Source of the DNA: Psychroflexus longus
GTDB lineage: Bacteria; Bacteroidota; Bacteroidia; Flavobacteriales; Flavobacteriaceae
NCBI RefSeq assembly: GCF_020164595.1
Contig: NZ_JAIQZE010000004.1
Span: 1 to 64,000 of the forward strand
Length of the DNA stretch: 64,000 bases
Reading direction: 5' to 3'
Shown: positions 1 to 8,831 of the stretch, one piece after another
How positions within the stretch are numbered: position 1 is the stretch's first letter
Layout of the letters: the number at the start of each line of letters is the position of its first letter
The notes under the pieces: model-generated
The model's input: the letters and a program-made list of their open reading frames with translations, nothing else
The model's database searches: none
Told to the model about the DNA's origin: nothing
Made by a program: the position numbers and the translations under genes

Positions 1-129
1 AGGCAAGAATAAAATGAGTGTTTTAAATGCTGTCAGAAATAAAATAATACATATTGTTTTTGCACTTATAAAAAATCAAACTTTGTATCAAAATCGTTTG
101 GTTACGTCATAGAAATCGAAGTGACAAGC

Positions 130-164
130 TTCTCGACCACTGTCAGTTCGAGCGGAGTCGAGAA
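130..164. repeat. Palindromic repeat with TTCTCGAC/GTCGAGAA arms
   Basis: Perfect 8-base arms at 130-137 and 157-164 enclose a 19-base centre containing GTTCGAGCGGAGTCG. Similar TTCGAGCGGAGTCGAGAA pieces are, from memory, scattered in intergenic DNA of many flavobacteria. A degenerate fragment, GACTGCGCTCGAC, also occurs near 45309 in this window. Confidence 0.5.
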
Positions 165-263
165 CTCGACCCAACGCAAGACTTTTTTCTAGTTATTTCA
201 TGCTTTGAGTCCAAACCAGTTCTCGATACAATTTAGTGAATAATAAAAAATAACTGAAACAAG

Positions 264-286
264 CCTCTTCCCTCAGAGGGAAGAGG
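264..286. repeat. Perfect 11-bp inverted repeat, CCTCTTCCCTC/GAGGGAAGAGG
   Basis: The two 11-base arms (264-274 and 276-286) are separated by one base. There is no T-tract and no gene ending nearby, so this is more likely a dispersed palindromic repeat than a terminator. A weaker relative (TTTCCCT ... AGGGAAA) lies at 347-363. Confidence 0.5.
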
Positions 287-425
287 GGAGAAGGGTGTTT
301 ATCAAGCGCATTTTAATCACGGAATAACACCCTTTGCCTATCGGCATTTCCCTCAAAGGGAAAACTTTTAAGAGTACATTAAATTACAGAAATGGGACTA
401 GTTATAAAAAAAAAGCCATTAGTAG

Positions 426-443
426 TCCCGATAGAAATTGGGA
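426..443. repeat. REP-like palindrome, copy 1 of 3
   Basis: TCCCGATAGAAATTGGGA matches 16 of 18 bases of a palindrome lying inside the RNase P RNA gene (14844-14861) and is related to the palindrome at 43831-43848. Here it sits in gene-free DNA. Confidence 0.5.
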
Positions 444-947
444 TTGTACCTCCCTGCGTTACCTTGGAAGGTAGACCTGCCCGCGTGCCCGCCTGAGGCG
501 GACAGTCTCGAAGTGAAATGGACGTTATTACTTTAAGCTTTCATTCTTTTTTGCATTGCCCAAAAAAGAACCAAAAAACGCTAGGCTTACAAAAATAATA
601 TAAGAAAATCTAAAGGAACCCTCCACCACAGATGAAAAATAACTCAATCGACTAACGTCGATCTCAAACAGATTTTCATCTTCCAGCCAAGCTGCTTCCT
701 GGATTTTCAATATTCTTTTTGATATGCCATTTTTAAACGATTTACTTCTTAGATCTGATTGCATTAAAATTTGACAAGCAAATATCATCAATTTTATTTT
801 TTTCACTAATCACCACTCACTACTCACTCAAAAACTCAGGTACCGATTCTAAATTATTAAAAGAAAAACAGCACACAAACAACGTGCAACCAAAAACGAA
901 AAAAAATTACGTAAATTCATCACCAGAATTTTAAAAATCAATAGCAC

Positions 948-3038
948 ATGAACCGACTTATACTCAGTTTCAGTTTACTCGCAGGACTTACCCTGCAAGC
1001 ACAAGACCTCACCGGATACAGCGCTAAAGGCGCCAAAACACAAGAAAAACTAGAGACTCAGTTTCGGGAAAGCATCGATAAAAGCCGGTTCAAAACCCAT
1101 CTGAAAACCTTAACCGAGAACCCACACATTGCTGGCACGCCAGCCAATGAAAAGGTAAAAGATTACATTATGGGAAGCATGAGTCAGGCAGGTTTGGACG
1201 TGAAATCTTATCCTTACGAAGTCTATATGAGTAGCGGGCCAGGAGAATCTTTAGTAGAACTAATTTCTCCGGAAACTATGATGTTAGATCAGCAGGAAAA
1301 CGCTCTGGAAGAGGATCCGTACTCCAGTCATCCTGAACTGGTGAAAGGCTGGAATGCTTATTCTGGAAATGGAGATGTCACTGCTGAGGTGGTGTATGCC
1401 AATTACGGCACCAAAGCTGACTTTGAACAACTCGAAGAACTCGGTGTGTCCATCGAAGGTAAAATCGTTATTGCCCGCTACGGTGGCAACTTCCGCGGTT
1501 ATAAAGCCAAATTTGCCGAAGCTCATGGCGCTGCCGGACTCATTATTTATACCGACCCCAAGGATTCAGGATTTACCCGCGGATTGGTCTTTCCAGAAGG
1601 CGTGTATTACAACGATAGTGGAATTCAGCGGGGGTCTTTGCTTACTGCCGATTGGACCGGGGATCCCTTAACGCCTTACGAAGCGGCTTTGCCCCGAAAT
1701 CGAAAAGACTCTCCGGAGCGTCTTGACCCCAAAGACGCGGGATTGCATACCATTCCCGTGACGCCCATTTCCTATGGTGCAGCCGATCATATTTTTAAAC
1801 ACATGCAAGGTGATGCTGTACCCAATGGCTGGCAGGGCGGTTTGCCTTATACCTACAGGCTTCAGGGCGGCTCCGATTTGAAAGTCAGATTGAAAGTCGA
1901 GCAGCCTAAAGAGTTTACCAAAGTCTACAATATCGTTGGCACACTGAAGGGGAAAACCCATCCCGATGAGTGGATTATACTGGGTTGCCATTACGATGCC
2001 TGGGCCTTTGGGGCGACAGATCCCAATTCGGGAACCGCCATGCTGTTGAGTCTGTCCGAAACTTTGGGCAAGATGGCCAAAAATGGCGACCGACCAGACC
2101 GCTCTATCCTCATTGCCCACTGGGATGCTGAGGAACACGGTGTGATTGGCTCCAGTGAATGGGCGGAGCAGTTCAAGGATGAGCTCAAAGCCAAGGCTGT
2201 GGCTTACATCAATCTTGATGCCGCGGTTTCGGGCAAAAATTTTGGCGCTTCTTCGGCTCCAAGTCTTAAAACCATCCTTGCCGATGCGACCAAACAGGTG
2301 GATTATCCATACACCGATGAAACGGTTTACGAGCACTGGTCGAGAGGAAACGACGAGCCAAGAATCGGTAATCTAGGCGGCGGATCAGATCATATTGCGT
2401 TTTACATGCACGCCGGTGTTCCTTCCTTAAGCGGAGGTGCCAGCGGACCTACCCTATACCACACCAACTACGATGACTTCTTTTTTTACGAGAATTTCGT
2501 CGACCCCGAATTCCAAATGGGACCAACCGTGGAGGCGGTGATGGGGACACTCAGTTTACGCCTGGCCAATGCCCGGTTGATTCCCTACGACCTCGTGAAG
2601 TACGCTACCGACCTGGAGATACACTTTGAGAACGCAACACAGCAGGTGAAACATTTTTCTTCGGATTTTGCTGGGTTCAAAGCTTCAAGCTCTGCGATAT
2701 CCAGCTTAAAACCCACTGCTGAATCGGTGGCGAAAGCCCTTGAGGAACTCCTTAACACCGAGCGACTTAGCAAAAAGAAAACGAGACAACTGAATGCGAA
2801 GCTGCTCGCTCTGGAAAAAAGTTTCCTTGATTCTGAAGGCATGCCTTACGGCGACTGGTACAAATCACTTTATGCGTCCTCCGATCCGTTTAGCGGCTAC
2901 GCTTCCTGGATTTTGCCAGGCATTCAATACCAAATCGAAATGCAAAACCAATACCAACTTGATGCTATGGACCAGCGCTACGCTAAAGCCATCACGAGTT
3001 TGGAAGCCAAGATGAAAGAGATATTGGAGAGTTTGTAG
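948..3038 (+). CDS. Secreted M28 family metallopeptidase (glutamate carboxypeptidase II-like)
   Basis: This is a two-zinc exopeptidase of the PSMA/glutamate carboxypeptidase II type, probably trimming peptides in the periplasm or outside the cell. An N-terminal signal peptide ends near AQ19. A PA domain follows (about 145-230), then the M28 catalytic domain, where the expected ligands are visible: H348 (GCHYDAW), D358 (TDPNSG), the E395/E396 pair (WDAEEHG), D424 and H505 (YHTNYDD). Residues 575-696 correspond to the TFR-type dimerisation domain. The length of 696 fits the family. The gene stands alone and is clearly GC-richer than its neighbours (sampled lines 53-60% GC against about 42% in katG), which may point to horizontal transfer. 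Substrate is unknown. Confidence 0.93.
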   Translation: MNRLILSFSLLAGLTLQAQDLTGYSAKGAKTQEKLETQFRESIDKSRFKTHLKTLTENPHIAGTPANEKVKDYIMGSMSQAGLDVKSYPYEVYMSSGPGESLVELISPETMMLDQQENALEEDPYSSHPELVKGWNAYSGNGDVTAEVVYANYGTKADFEQLEELGVSIEGKIVIARYGGNFRGYKAKFAEAHGAAGLIIYTDPKDSGFTRGLVFPEGVYYNDSGIQRGSLLTADWTGDPLTPYEAALPRNRKDSPERLDPKDAGLHTIPVTPISYGAADHIFKHMQGDAVPNGWQGGLPYTYRLQGGSDLKVRLKVEQPKEFTKVYNIVGTLKGKTHPDEWIILGCHYDAWAFGATDPNSGTAMLLSLSETLGKMAKNGDRPDRSILIAHWDAEEHGVIGSSEWAEQFKDELKAKAVAYINLDAAVSGKNFGASSAPSLKTILADATKQVDYPYTDETVYEHWSRGNDEPRIGNLGGGSDHIAFYMHAGVPSLSGGASGPTLYHTNYDDFFFYENFVDPEFQMGPTVEAVMGTLSLRLANARLIPYDLVKYATDLEIHFENATQQVKHFSSDFAGFKASSSAISSLKPTAESVAKALEELLNTERLSKKKTRQLNAKLLALEKSFLDSEGMPYGDWYKSLYASSDPFSGYASWILPGIQYQIEMQNQYQLDAMDQRYAKAITSLEAKMKEILESL

Positions 3039-3137
3039 ACGGTTGTCGGCTGTCGGTTCACAGTTGACTGTTCACTGTTGACGATTGTAGGTTGACCGTT
3101 TACTGAAAACTAAAAACGGTAAACTGATAACTGAAAA

Positions 3138-3557
3138 CTACCCCAACTTTTTCGTTTTAACCGTTCTGATCATAAAATACAGCAGATAACCAACGGGGCC
3201 AAACATAAAGCAAAGCAGCAAACAGGGGATGATGAGGAAATGGCTAATGTTTTCTTTTTGGGATTGTTTCAATATCCAATGACCAACCAACAAATCGAAT
3301 ACTAAATAATGCACCCAGCCAGTGACCACTGCTTCGTCGGAGGTAAACATGGCTTTGATGCCTTCAAGTTTACTGAAGGATTCCATGTCGAAGTCACCAA
3401 GTCCCTGGATGACGTAAATGGCGTAAACCACCGACATGGCAGCGGCAAACGTATAAATGACAGGAGTTTTCCAGTGCTTATTCGGGAAAAAAATTAATAT
3501 CAACCAGGCAGGTAAGACGATGGTATTGACGATTTGAAAAACTACAGATGGAGACAT
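3138..3557 (-). CDS. ABA4-like (DUF4281) integral membrane protein
   Basis: A 139-residue membrane protein with four hydrophobic segments (about 5-24, 33-50, 80-96 and 109-130). The conserved family motifs are visible as GWVHYLVFDLLVGHWI (80-95) and the PCLLLCFMFGPVGYLLYF stretch (111-128). The family is named after plant ABA4, needed for neoxanthin formation. The bacterial role is not established, though a link with carotenoids is often suggested. No carotenoid gene is nearby. It is convergent with the M28 gene across about 100 bases of simple, directly repetitive sequence (GTTGACTGTTCACTGTTGAC-like). Confidence 0.8.
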   Translation of the reverse strand: MSPSVVFQIVNTIVLPAWLILIFFPNKHWKTPVIYTFAAAMSVVYAIYVIQGLGDFDMESFSKLEGIKAMFTSDEAVVTGWVHYLVFDLLVGHWILKQSQKENISHFLIIPCLLLCFMFGPVGYLLYFMIRTVKTKKLG

Positions 3558-3729
3558 ATAAATGATTTTTAAAATAAAGTTAGCATTGATTTCAACCTCA
3601 ATATTAGACTTTAATTGAAGGATTTATTACGAACAATACATAAAATTAGTATTTTTATAAAAGCAGTGAATTATAAATGTGAATGAATTACATGTAAATG
3701 CTTGAATTATAGCCATATCTGATTTTGGG

Positions 3730-3756
3730 TTATAATAACTATAGGATAAACCTATA
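3730..3756 (+). promoter_or_regulatory. Candidate regulator sites upstream of katG
   Basis: TTATAATAACTATAG at 3730-3744 resembles a Fur-family PerR box (7-1-7 arrangement, 5 of 7 positions symmetrical in the right half). It overlaps a perfect inverted repeat TATAGG (3740-3745)/CCTATA (3751-3756). The site lies about 55 bases upstream of the likely katG promoter. Peroxide control by a PerR-like repressor is an inference, as no regulator gene is present. Confidence 0.3.
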
Positions 3757-3787
3757 TATCAATTAGAACTACTAATTCAGTTTTGTG

Positions 3788-3816
3788 TTGATGAGAGCAT
3801 TCTCACTGTATCTTTG
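3788..3816 (+). promoter_or_regulatory. Probable katG promoter with internal palindrome
   Basis: TATCTTTG (3809-3816) fits the Bacteroidota -7 consensus TAnnTTTG, and TTG at 3788-3790 lies 18 bases upstream as a -33 element. The spacer contains TGAGA (3792-3796) and TCTCA (3801-3805), a perfect hyphenated palindrome placed where a repressor would block polymerase. The ATG chosen for katG lies 28 bases downstream of the -7 box, which supports that start over the earlier one at 3814. Confidence 0.5.
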
Positions 3817-3843
3817 ATATTGATAACACTTAAATATATATCT

Positions 3844-6165
3844 ATGAAAAATTTATTAATCGCAGTATTCAGTTTGTTTACAGTAGCTGTGTTTGCTCAA
3901 CAGAGTGCTGAAGCTGAATACAAAACCTGTCCGGTTACAGGTATTAAAATCAAAGTAAAGGATGGCGAAAATCCTCACGCCAGCATGCAGGCCAATGCAA
4001 AGCAAGAGCCAGCTGAAAATGACAAAACCAAAAGAACTGGAGGAAAAGACTGGTGGCCAAATAGTTTGGACTTGAGTGTATTGAGACAACACACTTCAAA
4101 ATCCAACCCAATGGGTGAAGATTTCAATTACAGAGAAGCTTTTGCTGCTTTGGATTATGAACAGCTAAAAGCAGATCTAGTGGAAGTCATGACCACTTCT
4201 CAAGACTGGTGGCCAGCAGATTACGGTCATTACGGTCCGTTTTTTATTCGTATGTCCTGGCACAGTGCTGGTACTTACCGTACAGCAGATGGTCGTGGTG
4301 GATCACGTGATGGTCAGCAGCGTTTTGCACCCATCAACTCCTGGCCAGACAATGCTAACCTGGATAAAGCGAGAAGATTGCTATGGCCAATTAAGCAGAA
4401 ATATGGTAAGAGCCTTTCCTGGGCAGACTTGATGATTCTTGCTGGTACTGTAGCTTATGAAGATATGGGATTAGAAATCGCAGGATTCAGCGGTGGTCGT
4501 GAAGATACTTGGGAACCTGCAAGTAGTGTTTACTGGGGTCCAGAAAATGAAATGCTGGCTAATGATAAGCGCTATGATGTAGAAGGAAACTTAGAACGTC
4601 CACTAGCCGCTGTGCAAATGGGATTGATTTATGTGAACCCAGAAGGCCCGGATGGAAAACCAGATCCAGCAATGGCTGCAAATGGTATTCGTGAGACCTT
4701 CGGTCGTATGGGTATGAATGATAAGGAGACTGTAGCTTTGATCGCAGGTGGTCATACCATAGGTAAATCCCATGGTGCTGGTGATGCTTCCAACGTTGGA
4801 CCTGAGCCAGAAGCCGCAGCTATTGAGGAACAAGGTTTAGGCTGGATGAGTTCTTACGAGTCTGGTAAAGCTGAGCATACTATTACTTCAGGACTTGAAG
4901 TAGTATGGACAAAAACGCCAACGCAGTGGAGTCAGGGATATTTTAAGTCTTTATTCGAAAACGAATGGGAATTGACTAAAAGTCCTGCTGGAGGTTACCA
5001 GTGGATTGCAAGCGATGCCAAAGCAGATTATCCGGATGCACATATTGAAGGTAAGTTTCACAAGCCAACGATGTTTACTACCGACTTGACCATGATCAGG
5101 GATCCTGAATACAGAAAAATCTCAAAGTTCTTTTATGAGAATCCAGAGGAATTCAACAAAACTTTCGCTCAGGCCTGGTTTAAGCTAACCCACAGAGATA
5201 TGGGGCCAAATTCAACTTATATTGGACCTGAAGCTCCAAAAGAAGATTTCATATGGCAAGACCCAATTCCAGAAGCAGATTATGAAATGATCACTGCATC
5301 TGACATTGATGCTTTGAAAGCTGAAATTTTAAATTCTGGTTTAACGACTTCAGAATTGGTGACCACAGCCTGGAATTCTGCTTCAACTTATAGAGATTCA
5401 GATCGAAGAGGTGGAGCCAATGGTGCCAGAATAAGATTAGAGCCGATGCGAAGCTGGGAAGCAAACAATCCAAAACAATTGGATAAAGTGCTTTCAAAAT
5501 TAGAGTCTATTCAGAAGAAATTCAACAAGAATAACTCTAGTAAAAAAGTGTCTATTGCAGATTTGATTGTGCTAGGAGGTAATGCGGCTATTGAAGATGC
5601 TGCGGAAAAAGCTGGTCATACTGTATCAGTGCCATTCACTCCAGGGAGAACAGATGCTTTACAAGAGCAAACCGATGTTGAATCTATGCAATTGTTGAAG
5701 CCTATGGCAGACGGATTTACCAACTATCAAGGAAAGCGGTACACGCTAACCACTGAAGAGTTGTTGGTAGATAAAGCTCAGTTATTAACATTGACTGCAC
5801 CAGAAATGACCGTATTGGTTGGTGGAATGAGAGCTCTTGGTGCAAATCATAACAATACAGACCATGGTGTATTCACTGATAGAGAAGGGCAGTTAACGAA
5901 TGATTATTTTGTGAACTTATTGGACATGAGTACCAAATGGGAACCAAAAGATGAGTTCAGACAGGTTTTTATCGGAAAAGATAAAAATACTGGTGAAATG
6001 AAATGGACGGCCACTCGTGCGGATTTGATTTTCGGATCCAACTCAGAGTTAAGAGCACTCGCTGAAGTTTATGCTACTGATGATGCTAAAGACAAATTCA
6101 TAACCGATTTTGTTAGCGCATGGTCCAAAGTGATGGAACTTGATCGATTTGATATAAAAATGTAA
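3844..6165 (+). CDS. katG: Catalase-peroxidase KatG, exported form
   Basis: A bifunctional haem enzyme that removes hydrogen peroxide. The distal haem residues R136, W139 and H140 lie in [13 protein letters not shown]230 ([10 protein letters not shown]) and M259 (AAVQMGLIY) complete the W-Y-M crosslink needed for catalase activity, and H304 (GGHTIGK) is the proximal ligand. The second, non-haem half is also complete. Unlike the cytoplasmic E. coli enzyme, this one begins with a clear signal peptide ([19 protein letters not shown]), so it probably works in the periplasm. I chose the ATG at 3844 because an in-frame start at 3814 would overlap the promoter and bury the signal peptide. A strong terminator follows. 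Confidence 0.97.
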   Translation: MKNLLIAVFSLFTVAVFAQQSAEAEYKTCPVTGIKIKVKDGENPHASMQANAKQEPAENDKTKRTGGKDWWPNSLDLSVLRQHTSKSNPMGEDFNYREAFAALDYEQLKADLVEVMTTSQDWWPADYGHYGPFFIRMSWHSAGTYRTADGRGGSRDGQQRFAPINSWPDNANLDKARRLLWPIKQKYGKSLSWADLMILAGTVAYEDMGLEIAGFSGGREDTWEPASSVYWGPENEMLANDKRYDVEGNLERPLAAVQMGLIYVNPEGPDGKPDPAMAANGIRETFGRMGMNDKETVALIAGGHTIGKSHGAGDASNVGPEPEAAAIEEQGLGWMSSYESGKAEHTITSGLEVVWTKTPTQWSQGYFKSLFENEWELTKSPAGGYQWIASDAKADYPDAHIEGKFHKPTMFTTDLTMIRDPEYRKISKFFYENPEEFNKTFAQAWFKLTHRDMGPNSTYIGPEAPKEDFIWQDPIPEADYEMITASDIDALKAEILNSGLTTSELVTTAWNSASTYRDSDRRGGANGARIRLEPMRSWEANNPKQLDKVLSKLESIQKKFNKNNSSKKVSIADLIVLGGNAAIEDAAEKAGHTVSVPFTPGRTDALQEQTDVESMQLLKPMADGFTNYQGKRYTLTTEELLVDKAQLLTLTAPEMTVLVGGMRALGANHNNTDHGVFTDREGQLTNDYFVNLLDMSTKWEPKDEFRQVFIGKDKNTGEMKWTATRADLIFGSNSELRALAEVYATDDAKDKFITDFVSAWSKVMELDRFDIKM

Positions 6166-6186
6166 GTTGATTTCATTTGATTATCT

Positions 6187-6213
6187 AAAAACCCTGCATT
6201 TGCAGGGTTTTTT
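6187..6213 (+). terminator. Rho-independent terminator after katG
   Basis: AAACCCTGCA and TGCAGGGTTT form a compact stem around a short T loop and run straight into a T-tract. It lies about 20 bases after the katG stop codon. Confidence 0.85.
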
Positions 6214-6399
6214 ATGTTTAAGACATTTCCATTTGTACACAATTAAATTATCCTCATTTGTTATAATTTAAAATTTGATTAGATACTTTGAATCATATTC
6301 AATATAAGGGGGGGTGTTGTTCAAAAATCATGTTTTAGTAATTATTAAATTAAAAAAATAAGGGGTTGTTGATTACATATTGTCATAAATTTTATATTT

Positions 6400-6419
6400 A
6401 CCCCTAAATAAATAGGGGT
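6400..6419 (+). promoter_or_regulatory. Operator-like palindrome upstream of ald
   Basis: ACCCCTA (6400-6406) and TAGGGGT (6413-6419) form a perfect 7-base inverted repeat with a 6-base AT spacer. It lies directly after a possible -7 box (TATATTTA, 6393-6400) and 21 bases before the ald start codon, where a repressor or a 5'-UTR hairpin would act. Confidence 0.4.
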
Positions 6420-6440
6420 GTAATCTTAAAATAATGATTT

Positions 6441-7529
6441 ATGAAAATAGGTGTTCCAATTGAAGTCAAAAATAATGAGAGCAGAGTATCAATTACGCCG
6501 GCTGGTGTTTTTGAACTATCAAAGCTAAATCATCAGATATACGTTCAAGCTGAAGCAGGACTCGCCAGTGGATTTACAGATTTGGATTATAGAGAAGCAG
6601 GGGCTGAGATTTTACCGGATATTGCATCGGTTTATGAGGTGGCAGAAATGATCGTCAAAGTAAAAGAACCGATTAAAGAGGAATATAAGTTAGCCAGAAA
6701 AGGTCAGATTATTTTCACTTATTTTCATTTTGCCTCTAGTAAAAAACTTACGGATGCCATGATAGCTTCTGAAGCTATATGCATCGCCTACGAAACCGTA
6801 CAGGACGCCGACGGAAGTTTACCACTTCTCACTCCAATGTCTGAAGTTGCCGGCAGAATGGCCACCCAGCAGGGCGCTAAATATCTTGAAAAGCCTACAC
6901 GTGGAAAGGGAATTCTTTTAGGTGGAGTTCCGGGAGTCACCCCTGGTAAAGTTCTTGTACTAGGTGCTGGTGTTGTTGGGATTCAGGCTGCTAAAATGGC
7001 CGCAGGTCTTGGTGCACATGTCATCATTTTTGATATCAGTATGAAAAGACTGCGTTACGTTAATGATATCATGCCAAGTCATGTAACTACTGCCTTCTCC
7101 AACGAATATAATATCAGAAAGCATATTAAAGATGCTGATTTAATTATTGGCGCCGTTTTAATAGCTGGAGCCAAAGCACCTAAATTGATTACCAAAGATA
7201 TGTTGAAAGACATGCAGCCTGGAACGGTCATGGTTGATGTGGCGGTAGATCAGGGCGGTTGTTTTGAAACTACCCGACCAACCACACACGAAGACCCTAC
7301 TTATATCATAGATGATGTGGTGCATTACTGTGTGACCAATATGCCCGGGGCAGTCCCTTACACATCAACATTGGCCCTGACTAACGTGACCTTTCCATTT
7401 ATATTCGAAATCGCCAACAAAGGCTGGAAAGAGGCCTGTGCTTTCAATCCCGCATTGGCGAAAGGATTGAGTTTAGATGAAGGTGAAATCATCTGCAAGG
7501 AGATTTTGAAAGACAGAGCCATGGCATAA
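6441..7529 (+). CDS. ald: Alanine dehydrogenase
   Basis: Catalyses reversible NAD-dependent oxidative deamination of L-alanine to pyruvate and ammonia in the cytoplasm. The 362-residue protein aligns along its whole length. K75 (VKVKEP) and H96 (YFHFAS) bind pyruvate, the NAD-binding glycine motif VLVLGAGVVG covers 171-180, and D270 is in VDQGG. The gene stands alone, preceded by an AT-rich leader with a striking palindrome. The neighbours do not suggest an operon. I see nothing odd in the coding sequence. Confidence 0.96.
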   Translation: MKIGVPIEVKNNESRVSITPAGVFELSKLNHQIYVQAEAGLASGFTDLDYREAGAEILPDIASVYEVAEMIVKVKEPIKEEYKLARKGQIIFTYFHFASSKKLTDAMIASEAICIAYETVQDADGSLPLLTPMSEVAGRMATQQGAKYLEKPTRGKGILLGGVPGVTPGKVLVLGAGVVGIQAAKMAAGLGAHVIIFDISMKRLRYVNDIMPSHVTTAFSNEYNIRKHIKDADLIIGAVLIAGAKAPKLITKDMLKDMQPGTVMVDVAVDQGGCFETTRPTTHEDPTYIIDDVVHYCVTNMPGAVPYTSTLALTNVTFPFIFEIANKGWKEACAFNPALAKGLSLDEGEIICKEILKDRAMA

Positions 7530-7678
7530 AAACAAGCACTTGCAGGGAAGCGATTTTATCAGGTTTTGAGCAAAATTTACTGTAAGCAATTCTATATCTC
7601 AACAAACTTAAACTTTTCATGATACAGGCTTAACCTTAAATAAAGTGAAACTTGATTTATTTAAGCAAAATTAGTGTC

Positions 7679-8692
7679 ATGAAAAAACTTAGCTACAGCT
7701 TGATAATTATTGTAATCTCTTTTTTAGGATTTTATGTGTGGGCAACTTCAGGTGAATACAGTTCAAATGAAGAGCGTTATGTGATCTATGACTATCAAAA
7801 CACTATAGAAGCAGAAAAGGATATATTTTCTATCATGACCTTTAATATTGGATATTTATCCGGAATGACCAATAATAAGGCCGTTGAGAGAAGCAAAAAT
7901 ATGTTTGATACTCATGCCAATTATTTATTAGATCTATTGGATAAAGAATCTGTCGATATATTAGCGTTACAAGAAATCGATTTTGCGAGTTCCAGGAGTT
8001 TTGAAATCGATCAACTTGAACTTATTCAGAACCAGGGAAATTTTAATTATGGAGCAAAAGCCATAAATTGGGATAAAAACTATGTTCCTTTTCCCTATTG
8101 GCCCATATCACTTCAGTATGGGAAAATACAATCGGGACAAGCGATTGCTAGTCAATTCAAAATTTTGACAAATGATATTGATATACTCCAAAAGCCAATA
8201 GATCAGCCCTTTTATTACAATGATTTCTATCTGGATAGATTGATACAGACTTCAAAAATTTCATTAAACGGAAGAGAATTGACAGTGATGAATATTCACC
8301 TTGAGGCTTTCAGTGAAAAAACAAGGGCGGTTCATTTAGATATTGTTTTTGATGAATTTAAAAAACTTGCTTCACAAGGTCCTACCATACTTTTAGGCGA
8401 TTTTAATGAACCTTTACATCCTTTGGCGTCTTCGCTGATGAGTCCTTTTTATAAGGAGCCCAATTTTGGTCATACTATTTCAACAGATCAGTTATCCAAT
8501 TTTAAAGAAGAACATTACACTTTCAGTGCAGAAGATCCCGACAGGAAGATAGATTACATTTTTTTCTCTAAAGAATTCATTCAGATCGTAGATTCAAAAA
8601 CCATAACAAAAACTCATTTACTTTCAGATCACTTAGCAGTGATGATGCGGTTTAAATTTAGAAATGTAAATAAAAATTTAAGCTTACGTTAA
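7679..8692 (+). CDS. Exported endonuclease/exonuclease/phosphatase (EEP) family protein
   Basis: A 337-residue EEP-fold hydrolase with an N-terminal membrane anchor or signal (MKKLSYSLIIIVISFLGFYV). Family landmarks are N in MTFNIG, the metal-binding E in ALQEID, N in MNIHLEAF, the GDFNEP motif, and the C-terminal SDH (LLSDHLAVM). The fold includes DNases, sphingomyelinases and inositol phosphatases, so the substrate cannot be read directly. Export and the downstream TonB receptor, hydrolase and GDPD genes favour a phosphodiester or phospholipid substrate. The start is placed at the ATG at 7679, because the earlier in-frame start at 7652 adds nine residues before the signal. Confidence 0.8.
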   Translation: MKKLSYSLIIIVISFLGFYVWATSGEYSSNEERYVIYDYQNTIEAEKDIFSIMTFNIGYLSGMTNNKAVERSKNMFDTHANYLLDLLDKESVDILALQEIDFASSRSFEIDQLELIQNQGNFNYGAKAINWDKNYVPFPYWPISLQYGKIQSGQAIASQFKILTNDIDILQKPIDQPFYYNDFYLDRLIQTSKISLNGRELTVMNIHLEAFSEKTRAVHLDIVFDEFKKLASQGPTILLGDFNEPLHPLASSLMSPFYKEPNFGHTISTDQLSNFKEEHYTFSAEDPDRKIDYIFFSKEFIQIVDSKTITKTHLLSDHLAVMMRFKFRNVNKNLSLR

Positions 8693-8788
8693 TGAATTTA
8701 GTAATAAAATCAAATACTCTTAAAGTGCTTAACGCTTATATAATCTCTACTCTATTTCTGTTAACGGTTTAATGCTTTTCTCTTAATG

Positions 8789-8816
8789 TTTGCTCAGTTT
8801 TGTCCAAGTACTTTTG
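8789..8816 (+). promoter_or_regulatory. Probable promoter of the TonB receptor gene
   Basis: TACTTTTG (8809-8816) is a perfect TAnnTTTG -7 box, 15 bases before the ATG. TTTG at 8789-8792 could be the -33 element, with a slightly short 16-base spacer. Confidence 0.45.
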
Positions 8817-8831
8817 GGAAAAACATAAACA

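Larger units (their letters stand above)
1..947. other. Gene-free, repeat-rich intergenic tract
   Basis: I find no convincing gene in this stretch. It holds several palindromes (130-164, 264-286, 426-443), an inverted motif TTTCCCT/AGGGAAA around 347-363, and a GC-rich piece around 480-506 with GCCTGAGGC at its centre. The only sizeable reading frame, on the minus strand at 528-806, ends in a stretch typical of translated intergenic repeat and resembles no protein family that I know. The sequence directly before 948 is AT-rich and probably holds the promoter of the peptidase gene, but I cannot place its boxes. Confidence 0.6.

Noticed and set aside
528-806. 92-codon minus-strand reading frame
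   Set aside because: Its end (LAFFGSFLGNAKKNE) looks like translated intergenic repeat, it has no family resemblance, and it lies in repeat-rich DNA.
1668-2336. 222-codon frame antisense to the M28 peptidase
   Set aside because: Its length is explained by the high GC and codon bias of the peptidase gene, whose catalytic motifs are intact on the plus strand.
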